Source of the DNA: Chryseobacterium sp. JM1
Lineage (GTDB): Bacteria; Bacteroidota; Bacteroidia; Flavobacteriales; Weeksellaceae
Assembly: GCF_000737715.1 (NCBI RefSeq)
Contig: NZ_JPRN01000001.1
Coordinates: forward strand, 124,001-188,000
Length of the DNA: 64,000 nt
Reading direction: 5' to 3'
Under the pieces are notes generated by a model. That model ran no database searches. It saw nothing but the letters and a program-made list of their open reading frames with translations, and was not told where the DNA came from. The position numbers and the translations under genes are program-made. Positions 28,401-37,075 of this stretch are shown in pieces. How positions within the stretch are numbered: position 1 is the stretch's first letter; each line of letters starts with the position of its first letter.

Positions 28401-30077
28401 CCAGCAACCGCTTATACAGGCCCGCTCACAACGACTATGAGAGTTGTGCTTAAACGTACAAGTGCTCCGGTATTGTGTGTGGATGCGGTGAATGGAGAAG
28501 TTGAAGATTACGCAGTAAGAATCAGACCATGTGCTAACGGTACACCAAACCAGCCGGGGATTACAGCTACGCATAATTCTGCAACGCTTACCCTTTCTGG
28601 TGTTGCGAACACTACTACTTACCTGGTAAGATACAGACTTCAGGGACCTCCTCCGGGAGCCTGGACGGAAGTATATGCTTCAGCATTGCTCAACAACATT
28701 CCATTGGTGATTACAGGTTTAACGCCTGCTACCAATTATGAAGTTCAGGTGGCTGCAGTATGTGGAGATGTTATAGGTACATTTACAGCTATTAAGCCAT
28801 TTGTTACAAGATGTGACCCTACACCTCCGAATGTTACAGTAAGTAATATCACCACCAACTCTGCATTGATTACATGGGCACCGCTTGCTGCGAGCTCTAC
28901 GTATACACTGGAGTGGAGAAAAGTAGGAGCTCCTACATGGACTCAGGTACCAAACATTGCTCCTCCTACAAACACTTATGCATTAACAAACTTAGACCCA
29001 TATACTAAATATGAAGTAAGAGTTGCTAACAAGTGTGTTGGTGAAACTGCTCTTAACCCGTATTCAAATCCTAAAGTATTTACTACGGAAAGAACTTGTG
29101 ATCTTCCTCCTCCGGGATTAACTATTTTACAGCTTACGCCTACATCTGCAGAAGTGACATGGGAAGGTTTCCCTGGTGCAACTTATGTACTGAGATATAG
29201 AAAAGTAGGTATTCCTAGCTGGACAAATGTTCCTCTGATTACCAATACATACACCATTACAGGATTATTGGAAGAAACGAAATATGAAATGCAGGTGATG
29301 AATATTTGTAACGGTACGCCGGGTACACCTACACCTCCATACTATTTCACAACACCAACGGTGATTTATTGCCAGATGGGATCTCAAAATTCTGTGAACG
29401 AGCATATCTCTAAAGTAACAGTGACGCCAAACGGAAGACCTAAAATGGAGAACGCTTCAGGACCGTCAAGCTATACCAATTATACAGGAGTACCTGATAC
29501 ATTTATAGAAATGGTTCAGGGGTCTACAGGAAACCAGATCACGATTGAGAAAAAATGGAACGGAACCAATCATGACGAAGGAATCGCTGTTTGGATTGAC
29601 TTTAACAGAAACGGATATTTCGATCTTGACGAAAGAGTATTCACCTCACCTCCGAACACGACTAGTCCTGTGACAGGAACATTCAGTGTACCGGTAGATG
29701 CTTATGTAAGCATGACAAACTATAAGTATGTGGTGATGAGAGTGGCTATGATGAGAGACGGAGTTCCTGTGAACTGTGCTAATTTTGCCAACGGTGAAGT
29801 AGAAGATTACTCAGTAAGAATCGCTAAACCGGGAGTGCCAAACTCTATAAACCAAACTGAAATCCTGATTTACCCTAACCCGGTAAGCTCTGTATTGTAT
29901 GTGAAAAATATCAGCAAAAAAGCGAAATATAAAATCTACAATTCTGCAGGACAGATTATCGGAGACGGTATCTTACTCAATAACCAGATCAATGTAAGCA
30001 AACTGATCAACGGAATTTATGTAATAGATATCGAAGATAACGGTGTAACAGTTCAAAAGAAATTTATCAAAGAATAA
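25401..30077 (+). CDS. Giant T9SS-secreted protein with fibronectin III and GEVED domains
   Basis: 1558 residues. The signal peptide ends near SQAQT (about residue 31). The N-terminal domain (about 32-208) begins TVTIGTGTSTQRYPL and is followed by fibronectin III modules near 209-304, 305-400, 545-635, 793-880, 1042-1130, 1135-1225 and 1228-1310. GEVED domains occur near 401-540, 640-790, 885-1040 and 1320-1475, most ending in GEVEDY with the calcium-loop-like WIDFNRNGVFE. The last 75 residues (IYPNPVSSVLYVKNI to KKFIKE) are a type A T9SS sorting domain, so the protein is exported through the outer membrane and probably surface attached. No enzyme domain is visible, which suggests adhesion or binding. 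It is a paralogue of the next gene. Confidence 0.9.
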   Translation: MSGFLLCKMSRPFRVLITLLCMVFGLFSQAQTVTIGTGTSTQRYPLAPYYGHQRDASLYTATEINLPAGGSVLSVAWNATVATTIATPVKIYLKTVPAATTTITAQNWATATTGATLVYDGNIASIPTGWNTVTLQNPYYYNGVENLVVLVETNYGGSGTGSLGGNSFTYSSNTSKHMYIEADTTPPAGNGTVDANRPNVQLTFGPPPTCLPPIGLTLGAMTATTAAISWTAPSSAPAGGYDVYYSTTATAPTAATTPSQTVTTGTGVTLSPLVPSTTYYVWIRSRCSAADQSTWIGQLTVTTPPSCMAPTALTVGAVVPTSANISWTAPSIPPAQGYEVYYSTSNTPPTGATVPSQTVTGTTATLSPLVANTTYYVWVRAKCTATDKSTWTGPMTVLTGYCTPTGGTSTTYFLKTVNTTGAITNLNYTATSYAAYVNSTASVISALPSNTVTMNLNTGTSTYYYYVWVDWNNNMNFNDPGETVLATTTYATNGTALINIPAAQAPGNYRVRTATSWSGALTACGQATSGNYVDFTLNVIALQPCTTAPPGNITVSNLTPTTAQINWLPSTGATYVLQYRSLPGGAWTPVNITTPLASTYTITNLTEQTQYEFQIATICGGTQGPFSTATPFTTPAITYCTSASTSTTIDGFISKVAVTPNSAIPMNSDSGFSNYTDYSTDPTRLVTLVRGLGSNTVTVNKTWPGTQWSFGTGVWIDFNRNGVFEASEQVLSSPSNTTTPVTATFAVPNAAGGVYMGNLTTRMRVALRESAAAAACGTFTWGEVEDYAVKLIDQPPCTTAPPTNITVTNLTATTATVYWFGAANATYTIRWKLATAGTYTIPPVVLAPGVNTYTIPGLTEQTKYDVQISTTCGGSTGAYSTAVQFTTPPLSYCPMTGTGTNDHISNVTVTSSNPGVPVMNNTSVQTNYTSYITPQTLITLDAGSANNKISVSKGWTGATANVAVSAWIDYNRNGVFETSEQILSSAANTTTPVTNTNFAVPATAYTGPLTTTMRVVLKRTSAPVLCVDAVNGEVEDYAVRIRPCANGTPNQPGITATHNSATLTLSGVANTTTYLVRYRLQGPPPGAWTEVYASALLNNIPLVITGLTPATNYEVQVAAVCGDVIGTFTAIKPFVTRCDPTPPNVTVSNITTNSALITWAPLAASSTYTLEWRKVGAPTWTQVPNIAPPTNTYALTNLDPYTKYEVRVANKCVGETALNPYSNPKVFTTERTCDLPPPGLTILQLTPTSAEVTWEGFPGATYVLRYRKVGIPSWTNVPLITNTYTITGLLEETKYEMQVMNICNGTPGTPTPPYYFTTPTVIYCQMGSQNSVNEHISKVTVTPNGRPKMENASGPSSYTNYTGVPDTFIEMVQGSTGNQITIEKKWNGTNHDEGIAVWIDFNRNGYFDLDERVFTSPPNTTSPVTGTFSVPVDAYVSMTNYKYVVMRVAMMRDGVPVNCANFANGEVEDYSVRIAKPGVPNSINQTEILIYPNPVSSVLYVKNISKKAKYKIYNSAGQIIGDGILLNNQINVSKLINGIYVIDIEDNGVTVQKKFIKE

Positions 30078-30099
30078 TATTTAAATTTCAAATAAAAGA

Positions 30100-30125
30100 A
30101 GCCCTCAGAAATGAGGGCTTTTTTT
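30100..30125 (+). terminator. Terminator of the first T9SS giant gene
   Basis: AGCCCTCA and TGAGGGCT form an 8-bp stem with a GAAA loop and a T run. The same element is found at 35338 after the paralogue. Confidence 0.9.
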
Positions 30126-30300
30126 ATGATACAAGGTTTTTTTGAAGTGATTATGAATTTTTTTAACTAATAGTTCAATAAATGTTGAATTTTATACATA
30201 TAAATAGAATTGTTAATTATTTTTTTTAATCTTTTCTGTGTTTTGTTGTTTATTCCTCAATAAATTAATAGTATATGTTTTTTTTTAATAGAAAATAGAC

Positions 30301-30308
30301 TAGATTTG
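30301..30308 (+). promoter_or_regulatory. -7 box before the second T9SS giant gene
   Basis: TAGATTTG, exact consensus, 29 bp before the ATG at 30338. It shows that the upstream GTG at 30308 is not the start. 30126-30300 is AT-rich and without a gene. Confidence 0.55.
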
Positions 30309-30337
30309 TGAAATTATTACAAAATATTGAAAAAGTT

Positions 30338-33300
30338 ATGAAGAAAATTTCTATTTCTTTCTTTTTCCTTTGTTTGTTTGCAATGATCCATGCACAATGG
30401 TCACCTGCAGTATATAATGGAAAAGGAGCTAATGATGGCTCAAAATCAGACAGCTATTACTCTTTGGACATTTCACAGCTGAAATTGCAACTGGCCAAAG
30501 CAGAGGAAACTGGTAAAAATGCAAAACCAGTAATCATATCTCTCCCGACCATGAATGGGAAGATTGAAAAATTTGCAGTCTACAGCTTTCCGGTTGTAGT
30601 CAAAGAGCTCGCAGATCAGTATCAGTTGGGCTCTTTTGTTGGAGTAGGGATAGACAATCCCTCCAGATACTTAAGATTCAGTTTGGCACCTAATGATTTT
30701 CAATCCATGATCATTCAGGACGGGAGCTATGAATTTATAGAGCCTGCCAATGCAGCGAAGACGATCTACAGAGTTCATCCTAAAACAGGAAAAGACAAAA
30801 AAGGATTCGTGTGTTCCACTGAGGAAAGCGAAGGCGCCAGACATGATATAGATGAGCTTCGCGAAAAAGGAAAGGCTTTCTTTAATCAGCCCACCGACTT
30901 TGCTAAAAACTCAGATAAAAAATACAGAACTTTAAGACTTGCCCTTTCCGTATGCGGAGAATATACACAATTCCACGGAGGGACCGTAGCTGGAGCTCTT
31001 GCTGCCATGAATGCTACCCTGACAAGAATCAATGGAGTCTACGAAAAAGATTTTGCACTCCATCTCAATCTACAGAATTATCCGGGCTTAATTTACACCA
31101 ACGCTGCTACAGACCCTTACTCAGCTACAGAGGGTGGAACTGCCAACGGGATTGTCGGATGGAACTCTCAGGTGCAGAATGTTATTACGGCAGCAGTAGG
31201 AAATGCCAACTATGATATAGGACATTTATTTTCTCCTCCGGGAGCCGGTGGAAATGCCGGATGCGTGGGCTGTATATGCCGCGATAATACCGTTCCTACT
31301 TCTAATGATAAAGGATCAGGATGGACATCCCCGGGGAATAATCCGCCGACGGGAGATAATTTTGATATTGATTATGTGGCTCACGAAATAGGCCACCAGC
31401 TTGGAGGAGTACACAGTTTTTCTTACGACCCTCCACAGTTGGGATCTGCTACCAGTGTAGAACCAGGTTCAGGCTCAAGTATTATGGGTTACGCAGGGAT
31501 TACGGGCCCTACTACCGATGTGCAGCCCCATTCAGATCCGTACTTTAATGTGACTAATATTACAGCTATTCAGGCGAATCTGATCAATAAAACATGTGAT
31601 GTGGAAACTGTTATTACCAATACACCTCCGGTAATTGCGGCCCTTCCTACTTACAATATTCCAAAAGGAACAGCTTTCGTCCTTACGGCTTCTGCTACGG
31701 ATGCTGAGAATGATCCCATGACATTTAACTGGGAAGAAGTAGATATTGCGAACGAAGTAATTAATAATGCTAACTTAGGAAATACAACTTCAGGTCCTTC
31801 TTTCAGATCTGTAGCACCAACGGCCAGTCCGACACGTTATTTCCCGAGACTGTCTTCAGTGCTTGCAGGTGTTTTAAATAATGCCAACAGTCTTTGGGAA
31901 GCGGTATCTACAGTAGCGAGAACAACCAGATTTACCGTTACTGCCAGAGATAACAATCCTGTGGCCAATCAGCAGCAGACCCAATCTGCAACACAGACGA
32001 TTATTGTAGGAAACAATGGACCATTTAAAGTAAACCCAACCGTAATATATAACAACGGACCTACCAATGTAACCTGGGATGTAGTGAATACGAACGCGGC
32101 ACCTTACAATGCGCCCAATGTAAAAATAGATTTTACCACAGATAACGGAACAACATGGAATGTTGTCGCTGCTTCAACACCGAACGACGGAAACCAGGCT
32201 GTAGATTTTACTGCCTTTCCTTTAACGGTAGGAGGGACTGCTAAAATTCGTGTAAGTGCGATCAATAATGTATTCTATGCAATCGGAACGGCTTCCATAG
32301 AAACGCTTCCTATCTGTACAACTACTGCACCGGGAGGAATTGTGGTTTCGGCCATTACCCAAACGCAGGCAACGATAACCTGGAATGCATCATTTAATGC
32401 AACCTATGTTTTCCAGTACCGTCTTGCAGGAACTACAGCATGGACAACAGTTACTCCTGCACCGACTACCAATACAGTTACGCTTTCCACACTTACGGCA
32501 GGAACTCACTATGAATTCCAGATCGCTAATGTATGTACCGGAACACAGGGTGCTTTTTCACCGGTTTCAACTTTTGTAACCCTATACTGTGCAGCAACTT
32601 CTACGAATACAGATAACGGATATATTTCCAATGTAACCGTAGCTGCTACCAACTCATATACGATGAGTAATACATCAGCAGCAGCTAACTATACCGATTA
32701 TTCATCCGATGCTACGAAACTGATCACGCTGGTTCGTGGATCAAACAACAACAGTGTAACGATCGCCAAATCATGGCCGGCAGCTGTATCCAGCAAAGCG
32801 GTAAGTGTATGGATCGATTTTAATAAGAACGGTACTTTTGAAACGATTGAAAGAGTTCTAAACGCCGCAAATAATACAACGACTCCGGTTACTGCAGCAT
32901 TTACAGTACCTGCCGGGGCTTACTCAGGACCGCTTACCACCCGTATGCGTGTTGTTCTGAGAGATACTGCCAATCCTGCCGCATGTGGTAACTTTACGAA
33001 TGGTGAAGTAGAAGATTATGCAGTGAAATTAATAGACCAGCCGGCATGTACAACCGCGGCGCCATCTAATATTACTGTAACAAACCTTAGTCCAGCTACT
33101 GCTGACATTTCATGGTCGGCATCAACCGGGGCAACGTATGTATTAAGATATAGAAAAGTAGGAACTGCCACCTGGACTACTGTGGATCCTGTACCTGCTC
33201 CTGGAAATACCTACACCATTCCGGGACTTACTGAGCAGACTCTATACGAAGTGCAGATTGCAACAAAATGTAATGGAACTCAGGGAACATTCTCTCCTTC

Positions 33301-35314
33301 CACACAATTCACAACGCCTCCTGTTACGTACTGCCCGATGACAGGTACCGGAACCAACGACCATATTTCAAATGTAACCGTTACTTCCATCAACCCGGCG
33401 CTTGCAGTAATGAACAATACGACGGTACAGAACAACTACACAAGTTACAATACACCGGCTACTCTTATTACCCTGGAAATAGGATCTACCGGAAACAAAA
33501 TTTCTGTAGCCAAAGGATGGACAGGAGTAACGAGCAGCGATGCTGTGAGTGCCTGGATCGACTTCAACAGAAATGGAGTTTTTGAAACATCAGAACAGAT
33601 CTTAAGTTCACCATCCAATACAAATACTCCTGTTACCGCTAATTTCGGAGTTCCGGCAGGAGCTTACAACGGACCACTGAACACAACCATGAGAGTGGTA
33701 TTGAGACGTACAAGTGCTCCTGTAATGTGTCAGAATGCTGTAAACGGAGAAGTGGAGGATTATGTGGTTAAGCTAAGACCATGTAGTACAGATACCCCTA
33801 CCAATCCTACATTTACAGCAGTAACTCATAATTCAGCTGTCATTAACTGGACAGCAGCAACCAATAACCTTAGTTACCTGCTTCAATACAGAGTACTGGG
33901 AACTACTGCATGGACATCGGTATATGTTACAACGGTTCCTCACACTTTAACCAACCTGATTCCTTTTACGACTTATGAGGTACAGATTGCGGCCAACTGT
34001 GGAACTTCAACAGGTAGCTTTACAGCGATCAGAGCATTTACTACAAAATGTGATCCTACACCTCCGGGAGTTTCAGTAACGAATATCACAACCAACTCAG
34101 CATTGGTTACATGGACCCCATTAGTGACAGGTTCAAGCTACGTGATGAGATGGAGAAAAGTAGGTGCAGCAGCATGGACTCTTGTCAATTTGCCGGCTCC
34201 TCCTGCTAATACGTATCCTCTAACTAACCTGGATCCATACACAAAATATGAAGTACAGGTAGCGAATCAGTGTACGGGAGAACCTAATCCGAATCCATAT
34301 TCAAATCCTGTGGTATTTACAACCCTAAGAACATGTGAATTGCCTCCTCCGGGATTGATGATCACGCAATTGACACCTACATCAGCTGAGGTTACATGGG
34401 AAGGATTCACTGGAGCAACTTATATCCTTAGATACAGAAAAGTGGGTATTCCAAGCTGGACTAATATTCCGGTAGCGACTAATGCTCATACAATAACAGG
34501 ATTACTGGAAGATACGAAATACGAAATGCAGGTAGTGAATATCTGTAACGGAACACCGGGAACTTACACGCCTCCGTATTATTTCACGACACCTACTGTG
34601 ATCTATTGTCAAATGTCTTCTCAAAATTCTGTGAACGAGCATATCGCTAAAGTGACCGTAACACCGAACGGAAGGCCGAAAATGGAGAACGCTTCGGGAC
34701 CGTCCAATTATACGGATTATACAGGAGTACCAGATACATTCATAGAAATGGTTCAGGGATCTTCCGGAAACCAAATCACGATTGAGAAAAAATGGAATGG
34801 AACCAATCATGACGAAGGAATCGCTGTCTGGATTGATTTCAACAGAAACGGATACTTTGATATTGATGAAAGAGTATTCACCTCACCTCCGAACACGACA
34901 AGTCCTGTGACAGGAACATTCAGCATCCCTGCTGATGCCTTTGTGAGCATGACTACTTATAAATATGTTGTGATGAGGGTGGCATTGATGAGAGACGGTA
35001 TTCCGGTGAACTGTATGAGATTTGCCAATGGGGAAGTAGAGGATTACTCGGTAAGAATCTCTAAACCTGCCACAGCCAATCCAGTGAACCAGACGGATAT
35101 CATGATTTATCCTAACCCGGTAAGCTCTGTATTGTATGTGAAAAATATCAGCAAAAGAGCGAAGTATAAGATCTACAATGCAGCAGCGCAGATTATTGGC
35201 CAGGGTATTTTATTAAACAACCAGATCAATGTAAGCAAACTGATCAACGGAGTTTATGTAATAGATATCGAAGACAACGGTAAATCCGTACAGAAGAAAT
35301 TCATCAAAGAATAA
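30338..35314 (+). CDS. Giant T9SS-secreted metalloprotease (reprolysin-like) with fibronectin III and GEVED domains
   Basis: 1658 residues from ATG 30338 (MKKISISFFFLCLFAMIHAQ, a signal peptide). A propeptide region lies at about 25-195. The catalytic domain (about 200-430) has HEIGHQLGGVH starting at H349, the HExxHxxGxxH zinc site, and a Met-turn SIMGYAG near 381. A PKD/cadherin-like region (about 430-650, DAENDPMTFNW) is followed by fibronectin III and GEVED modules in the same order as the upstream paralogue, and a type A T9SS sorting domain at the end. It is a secreted or cell-surface protease. Long stretches match the preceding gene almost base for base, including 46 identical nt at 35111-35156. 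Confidence 0.92.
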   Translation: MKKISISFFFLCLFAMIHAQWSPAVYNGKGANDGSKSDSYYSLDISQLKLQLAKAEETGKNAKPVIISLPTMNGKIEKFAVYSFPVVVKELADQYQLGSFVGVGIDNPSRYLRFSLAPNDFQSMIIQDGSYEFIEPANAAKTIYRVHPKTGKDKKGFVCSTEESEGARHDIDELREKGKAFFNQPTDFAKNSDKKYRTLRLALSVCGEYTQFHGGTVAGALAAMNATLTRINGVYEKDFALHLNLQNYPGLIYTNAATDPYSATEGGTANGIVGWNSQVQNVITAAVGNANYDIGHLFSPPGAGGNAGCVGCICRDNTVPTSNDKGSGWTSPGNNPPTGDNFDIDYVAHEIGHQLGGVHSFSYDPPQLGSATSVEPGSGSSIMGYAGITGPTTDVQPHSDPYFNVTNITAIQANLINKTCDVETVITNTPPVIAALPTYNIPKGTAFVLTASATDAENDPMTFNWEEVDIANEVINNANLGNTTSGPSFRSVAPTASPTRYFPRLSSVLAGVLNNANSLWEAVSTVARTTRFTVTARDNNPVANQQQTQSATQTIIVGNNGPFKVNPTVIYNNGPTNVTWDVVNTNAAPYNAPNVKIDFTTDNGTTWNVVAASTPNDGNQAVDFTAFPLTVGGTAKIRVSAINNVFYAIGTASIETLPICTTTAPGGIVVSAITQTQATITWNASFNATYVFQYRLAGTTAWTTVTPAPTTNTVTLSTLTAGTHYEFQIANVCTGTQGAFSPVSTFVTLYCAATSTNTDNGYISNVTVAATNSYTMSNTSAAANYTDYSSDATKLITLVRGSNNNSVTIAKSWPAAVSSKAVSVWIDFNKNGTFETIERVLNAANNTTTPVTAAFTVPAGAYSGPLTTRMRVVLRDTANPAACGNFTNGEVEDYAVKLIDQPACTTAAPSNITVTNLSPATADISWSASTGATYVLRYRKVGTATWTTVDPVPAPGNTYTIPGLTEQTLYEVQIATKCNGTQGTFSPSTQFTTPPVTYCPMTGTGTNDHISNVTVTSINPALAVMNNTTVQNNYTSYNTPATLITLEIGSTGNKISVAKGWTGVTSSDAVSAWIDFNRNGVFETSEQILSSPSNTNTPVTANFGVPAGAYNGPLNTTMRVVLRRTSAPVMCQNAVNGEVEDYVVKLRPCSTDTPTNPTFTAVTHNSAVINWTAATNNLSYLLQYRVLGTTAWTSVYVTTVPHTLTNLIPFTTYEVQIAANCGTSTGSFTAIRAFTTKCDPTPPGVSVTNITTNSALVTWTPLVTGSSYVMRWRKVGAAAWTLVNLPAPPANTYPLTNLDPYTKYEVQVANQCTGEPNPNPYSNPVVFTTLRTCELPPPGLMITQLTPTSAEVTWEGFTGATYILRYRKVGIPSWTNIPVATNAHTITGLLEDTKYEMQVVNICNGTPGTYTPPYYFTTPTVIYCQMSSQNSVNEHIAKVTVTPNGRPKMENASGPSNYTDYTGVPDTFIEMVQGSSGNQITIEKKWNGTNHDEGIAVWIDFNRNGYFDIDERVFTSPPNTTSPVTGTFSIPADAFVSMTTYKYVVMRVALMRDGIPVNCMRFANGEVEDYSVRISKPATANPVNQTDIMIYPNPVSSVLYVKNISKRAKYKIYNAAAQIIGQGILLNNQINVSKLINGVYVIDIEDNGKSVQKKFIKE

Positions 35315-35337
35315 TACGTAAATTTTAAATACAAGGA

Positions 35338-35363
35338 AGCCCTCAGAAATGAGGGCTTTTTTT
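35338..35363 (+). terminator. Terminator of the second T9SS giant gene
   Basis: Same stem, GAAA loop and T run as at 30100-30125, supporting duplication of the gene end together with its terminator. Confidence 0.9.
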
Positions 35364-35460
35364 ATGAGTAATAGGCAAAGAATAATAAGTGATAAATAAT
35401 AGGTAATGAGTAATAAGATAGGGAATGTTAAATTTTAGATTAATTTTTAGCGGAAGGTTT

Positions 35461-35515
35461 CAGTCTTGAACTTTTCGTTCTTTTGTTTCAAGACAAAAGG
35501 ACAAGAAAACTGAAA
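35461..35515. repeat. Palindromic intergenic element with two alternative hairpins
   Basis: GTCTTGAA (35463-35470) can pair with TTCAAGAC (35487-35494), and CTTTTGT (35480-35486) can pair with ACAAAAG (35493-35499); the two stems exclude each other. The shape resembles REP/ERIC-like intergenic repeats. The 100 bp before it are AT-rich, loosely repeated AATAAGTGATAAATAATAGG-like sequence without a gene. Confidence 0.45.
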
Positions 35516-35521
35516 ATAAAA

Positions 35522-35550
35522 AACCTCGCTAGAGCTATTCTAACGAGGTT
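35522..35550. terminator. Terminator of the ruvB-coaE operon
   Basis: AACCTCG/CGAGGTT and TAGA/TCTA form one stem with a single mismatch and a GCTAT loop. A and T runs on both sides allow use in both directions; the coaE stop is 6 bp away. Confidence 0.8.
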
Positions 35551-35555
35551 CTTTT

Positions 35556-36185
35556 TTATTCAATACTGAAGATGATCCGTTCGGTCTGTTCCTTAAGGTC
35601 CTCCAGGTTGGTATTGTTGTGAATAATGCAGTCTGCCAGTTTGATTTTATCCTTTTCAGACATCTGTTTTTCCATGACGGCTTCTACTTCTCTGTAGGTC
35701 TTTCCGTCCCTGTCCATCACTCTTTTGGCTCTGATATTATCTTCTGCAGTCACCAGAAGAGATTTGTAGCATTGTCTGTTCAGTTTTAATTCAAACAGAA
35801 GTGCTGTTTCTTTAAAGACTAAATATTTCGTCTGTTTTTTCAGCCATTCTTCAAAATCGATCTTTACAGCGGGGTGTATGATTTCATTTAATTCGTGCAG
35901 CTGTTCCTTATTGTTGAAAACCTTTTCTGCGACAAACTTTCTGTCGTAAAGGCCATTGGTATCATACGCTTCCTCGCCAAGGAGTTCTTTGATCCTGATC
36001 TTTAAGTCTTCACTCTCATTCACGATCATTTTTGCCCTGTCATCGGAATAATAAACCGGGAATCCGAACTCTTCAATGAAGTGGGCTACGGTCGTCTTTC
36101 CTGAACCTATACCACCGGTAAGCCCGATGATCTTGGGTGACGGTTCCGGTTCTGCTTTCTGGGTCTCTGAATGTAATTCTTCCAT
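35556..36185 (-). CDS. coaE: Dephospho-CoA kinase
   Basis: 209 residues from ATG 36185; the open frame extends two codons further to a TTG. The P-loop GLTGGIGSGKTT is near residue 22, after an unusual 18-residue Glu/Pro-rich N-terminal extension (EELHSETQKAEPEPSP). Further family blocks are YYSDDRAK, EIIHPAV, KETALLFE and MSEKDKIKLADCIIHN. It catalyses the last step of coenzyme A synthesis. Last gene of the leftward operon ruvB-paiB-MBL-coaE, 9 bp after its neighbour. Confidence 0.95.
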   Translation of the reverse strand: MEELHSETQKAEPEPSPKIIGLTGGIGSGKTTVAHFIEEFGFPVYYSDDRAKMIVNESEDLKIRIKELLGEEAYDTNGLYDRKFVAEKVFNNKEQLHELNEIIHPAVKIDFEEWLKKQTKYLVFKETALLFELKLNRQCYKSLLVTAEDNIRAKRVMDRDGKTYREVEAVMEKQMSEKDKIKLADCIIHNNTNLEDLKEQTERIIFSIE

Positions 36186-36194
36186 AATCAAAAA

Positions 36195-37061
36195 TTAATA
36201 TCCAAAAACATCATTAAAACTGTGGACCGCGTCCAATCTCACTCCTTTTTCAGTCATTTTAAGACTGGCCAGTTCATTATGGGCATCGTGCTCAAAGAAC
36301 AGTAAATACTCGTTATCTACGCACTGTTTTAGGAACTTTCCTTTCTCTTCCATAGTAAGAAGAGGTCTGGTATCATATCCCATCACATACACCTGGTTGA
36401 TATGTCCTGCAGTAGGAATAAGGTCTGCTGCGAAAACAATCGTTTTTTCCTGGTACTGGATCACCGGAAGCATTTGTTTTTCCGTGTGTCCGTCTACAAA
36501 AATCACATCCATTTTCAGATCAGGAGCAAAACCGTAATTTCCTGTTGTAGGAAGAGGTAAGTAGTTAAGCTGCCCGCTTTCCTGGATCGGAAGGATATTC
36601 TCCTTCAGGAAACTTGCTTTTTCTCTTGGATTGGGTTCTGTAGCCCATTTCCAGTGGTTTTCATTGGTCCAGAAATGTGCGTTTTTAAAAGCCGGTCTGT
36701 ATCCGGTTCTGTCGTCATTCCATTCAATAGCGCCACCACAGTGGTCAAAGTGAAGGTGTGTAAAGAATACATCCGTAATATCTTCTCTTACGAAACCGAA
36801 TTTCTTTAAATTTTTATCAAGACTGTCATCTCCCCAAAGCGAATAATGCCCGAAGAATTTATCATCTTGTTTATTGCCGAGACCACAGTCCACAAGGATC
36901 AGTTTCTTGCCGTCTTCTATAAGCAGGGATCTTGTTCCCAGTTCGATCAGGTTTTTTTCGTCTGCAGGATTGGTTTTTTCCCACAAACTCTTTGGGACGA
37001 CTCCAAACATGGCACCGCCATCCAGTTTAAATTTTCCACATTGTATTGGATATAGCTTCAT
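36195..37061 (-). CDS. MBL-fold metallo-hydrolase
   Basis: 288 residues. The metal-binding motif THLHFDHCGG is near residue 100, with a later histidine in FVDGHTEKQM and the aspartate/histidine pair in AADLIPTAGH and FFEHD, giving a two-metal metallo-beta-lactamase site. Overall it resembles the lactonase-like N-acyl-homoserine lactonase/YtnP group, but the substrate cannot be deduced. No signal peptide, so cytosolic. It lies 14 bp after the PaiB-like gene. Confidence 0.85.
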   Translation of the reverse strand: MKLYPIQCGKFKLDGGAMFGVVPKSLWEKTNPADEKNLIELGTRSLLIEDGKKLILVDCGLGNKQDDKFFGHYSLWGDDSLDKNLKKFGFVREDITDVFFTHLHFDHCGGAIEWNDDRTGYRPAFKNAHFWTNENHWKWATEPNPREKASFLKENILPIQESGQLNYLPLPTTGNYGFAPDLKMDVIFVDGHTEKQMLPVIQYQEKTIVFAADLIPTAGHINQVYVMGYDTRPLLTMEEKGKFLKQCVDNEYLLFFEHDAHNELASLKMTEKGVRLDAVHSFNDVFGY

Positions 37062-37075
37062 ATATATTTTGATTA

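Noticed and set aside
27144..28574. Several antisense open frames in the T9SS giant genes
   Set aside because: Compositional shadows of Thr/Ser/Ala-rich fibronectin and GEVED repeats.
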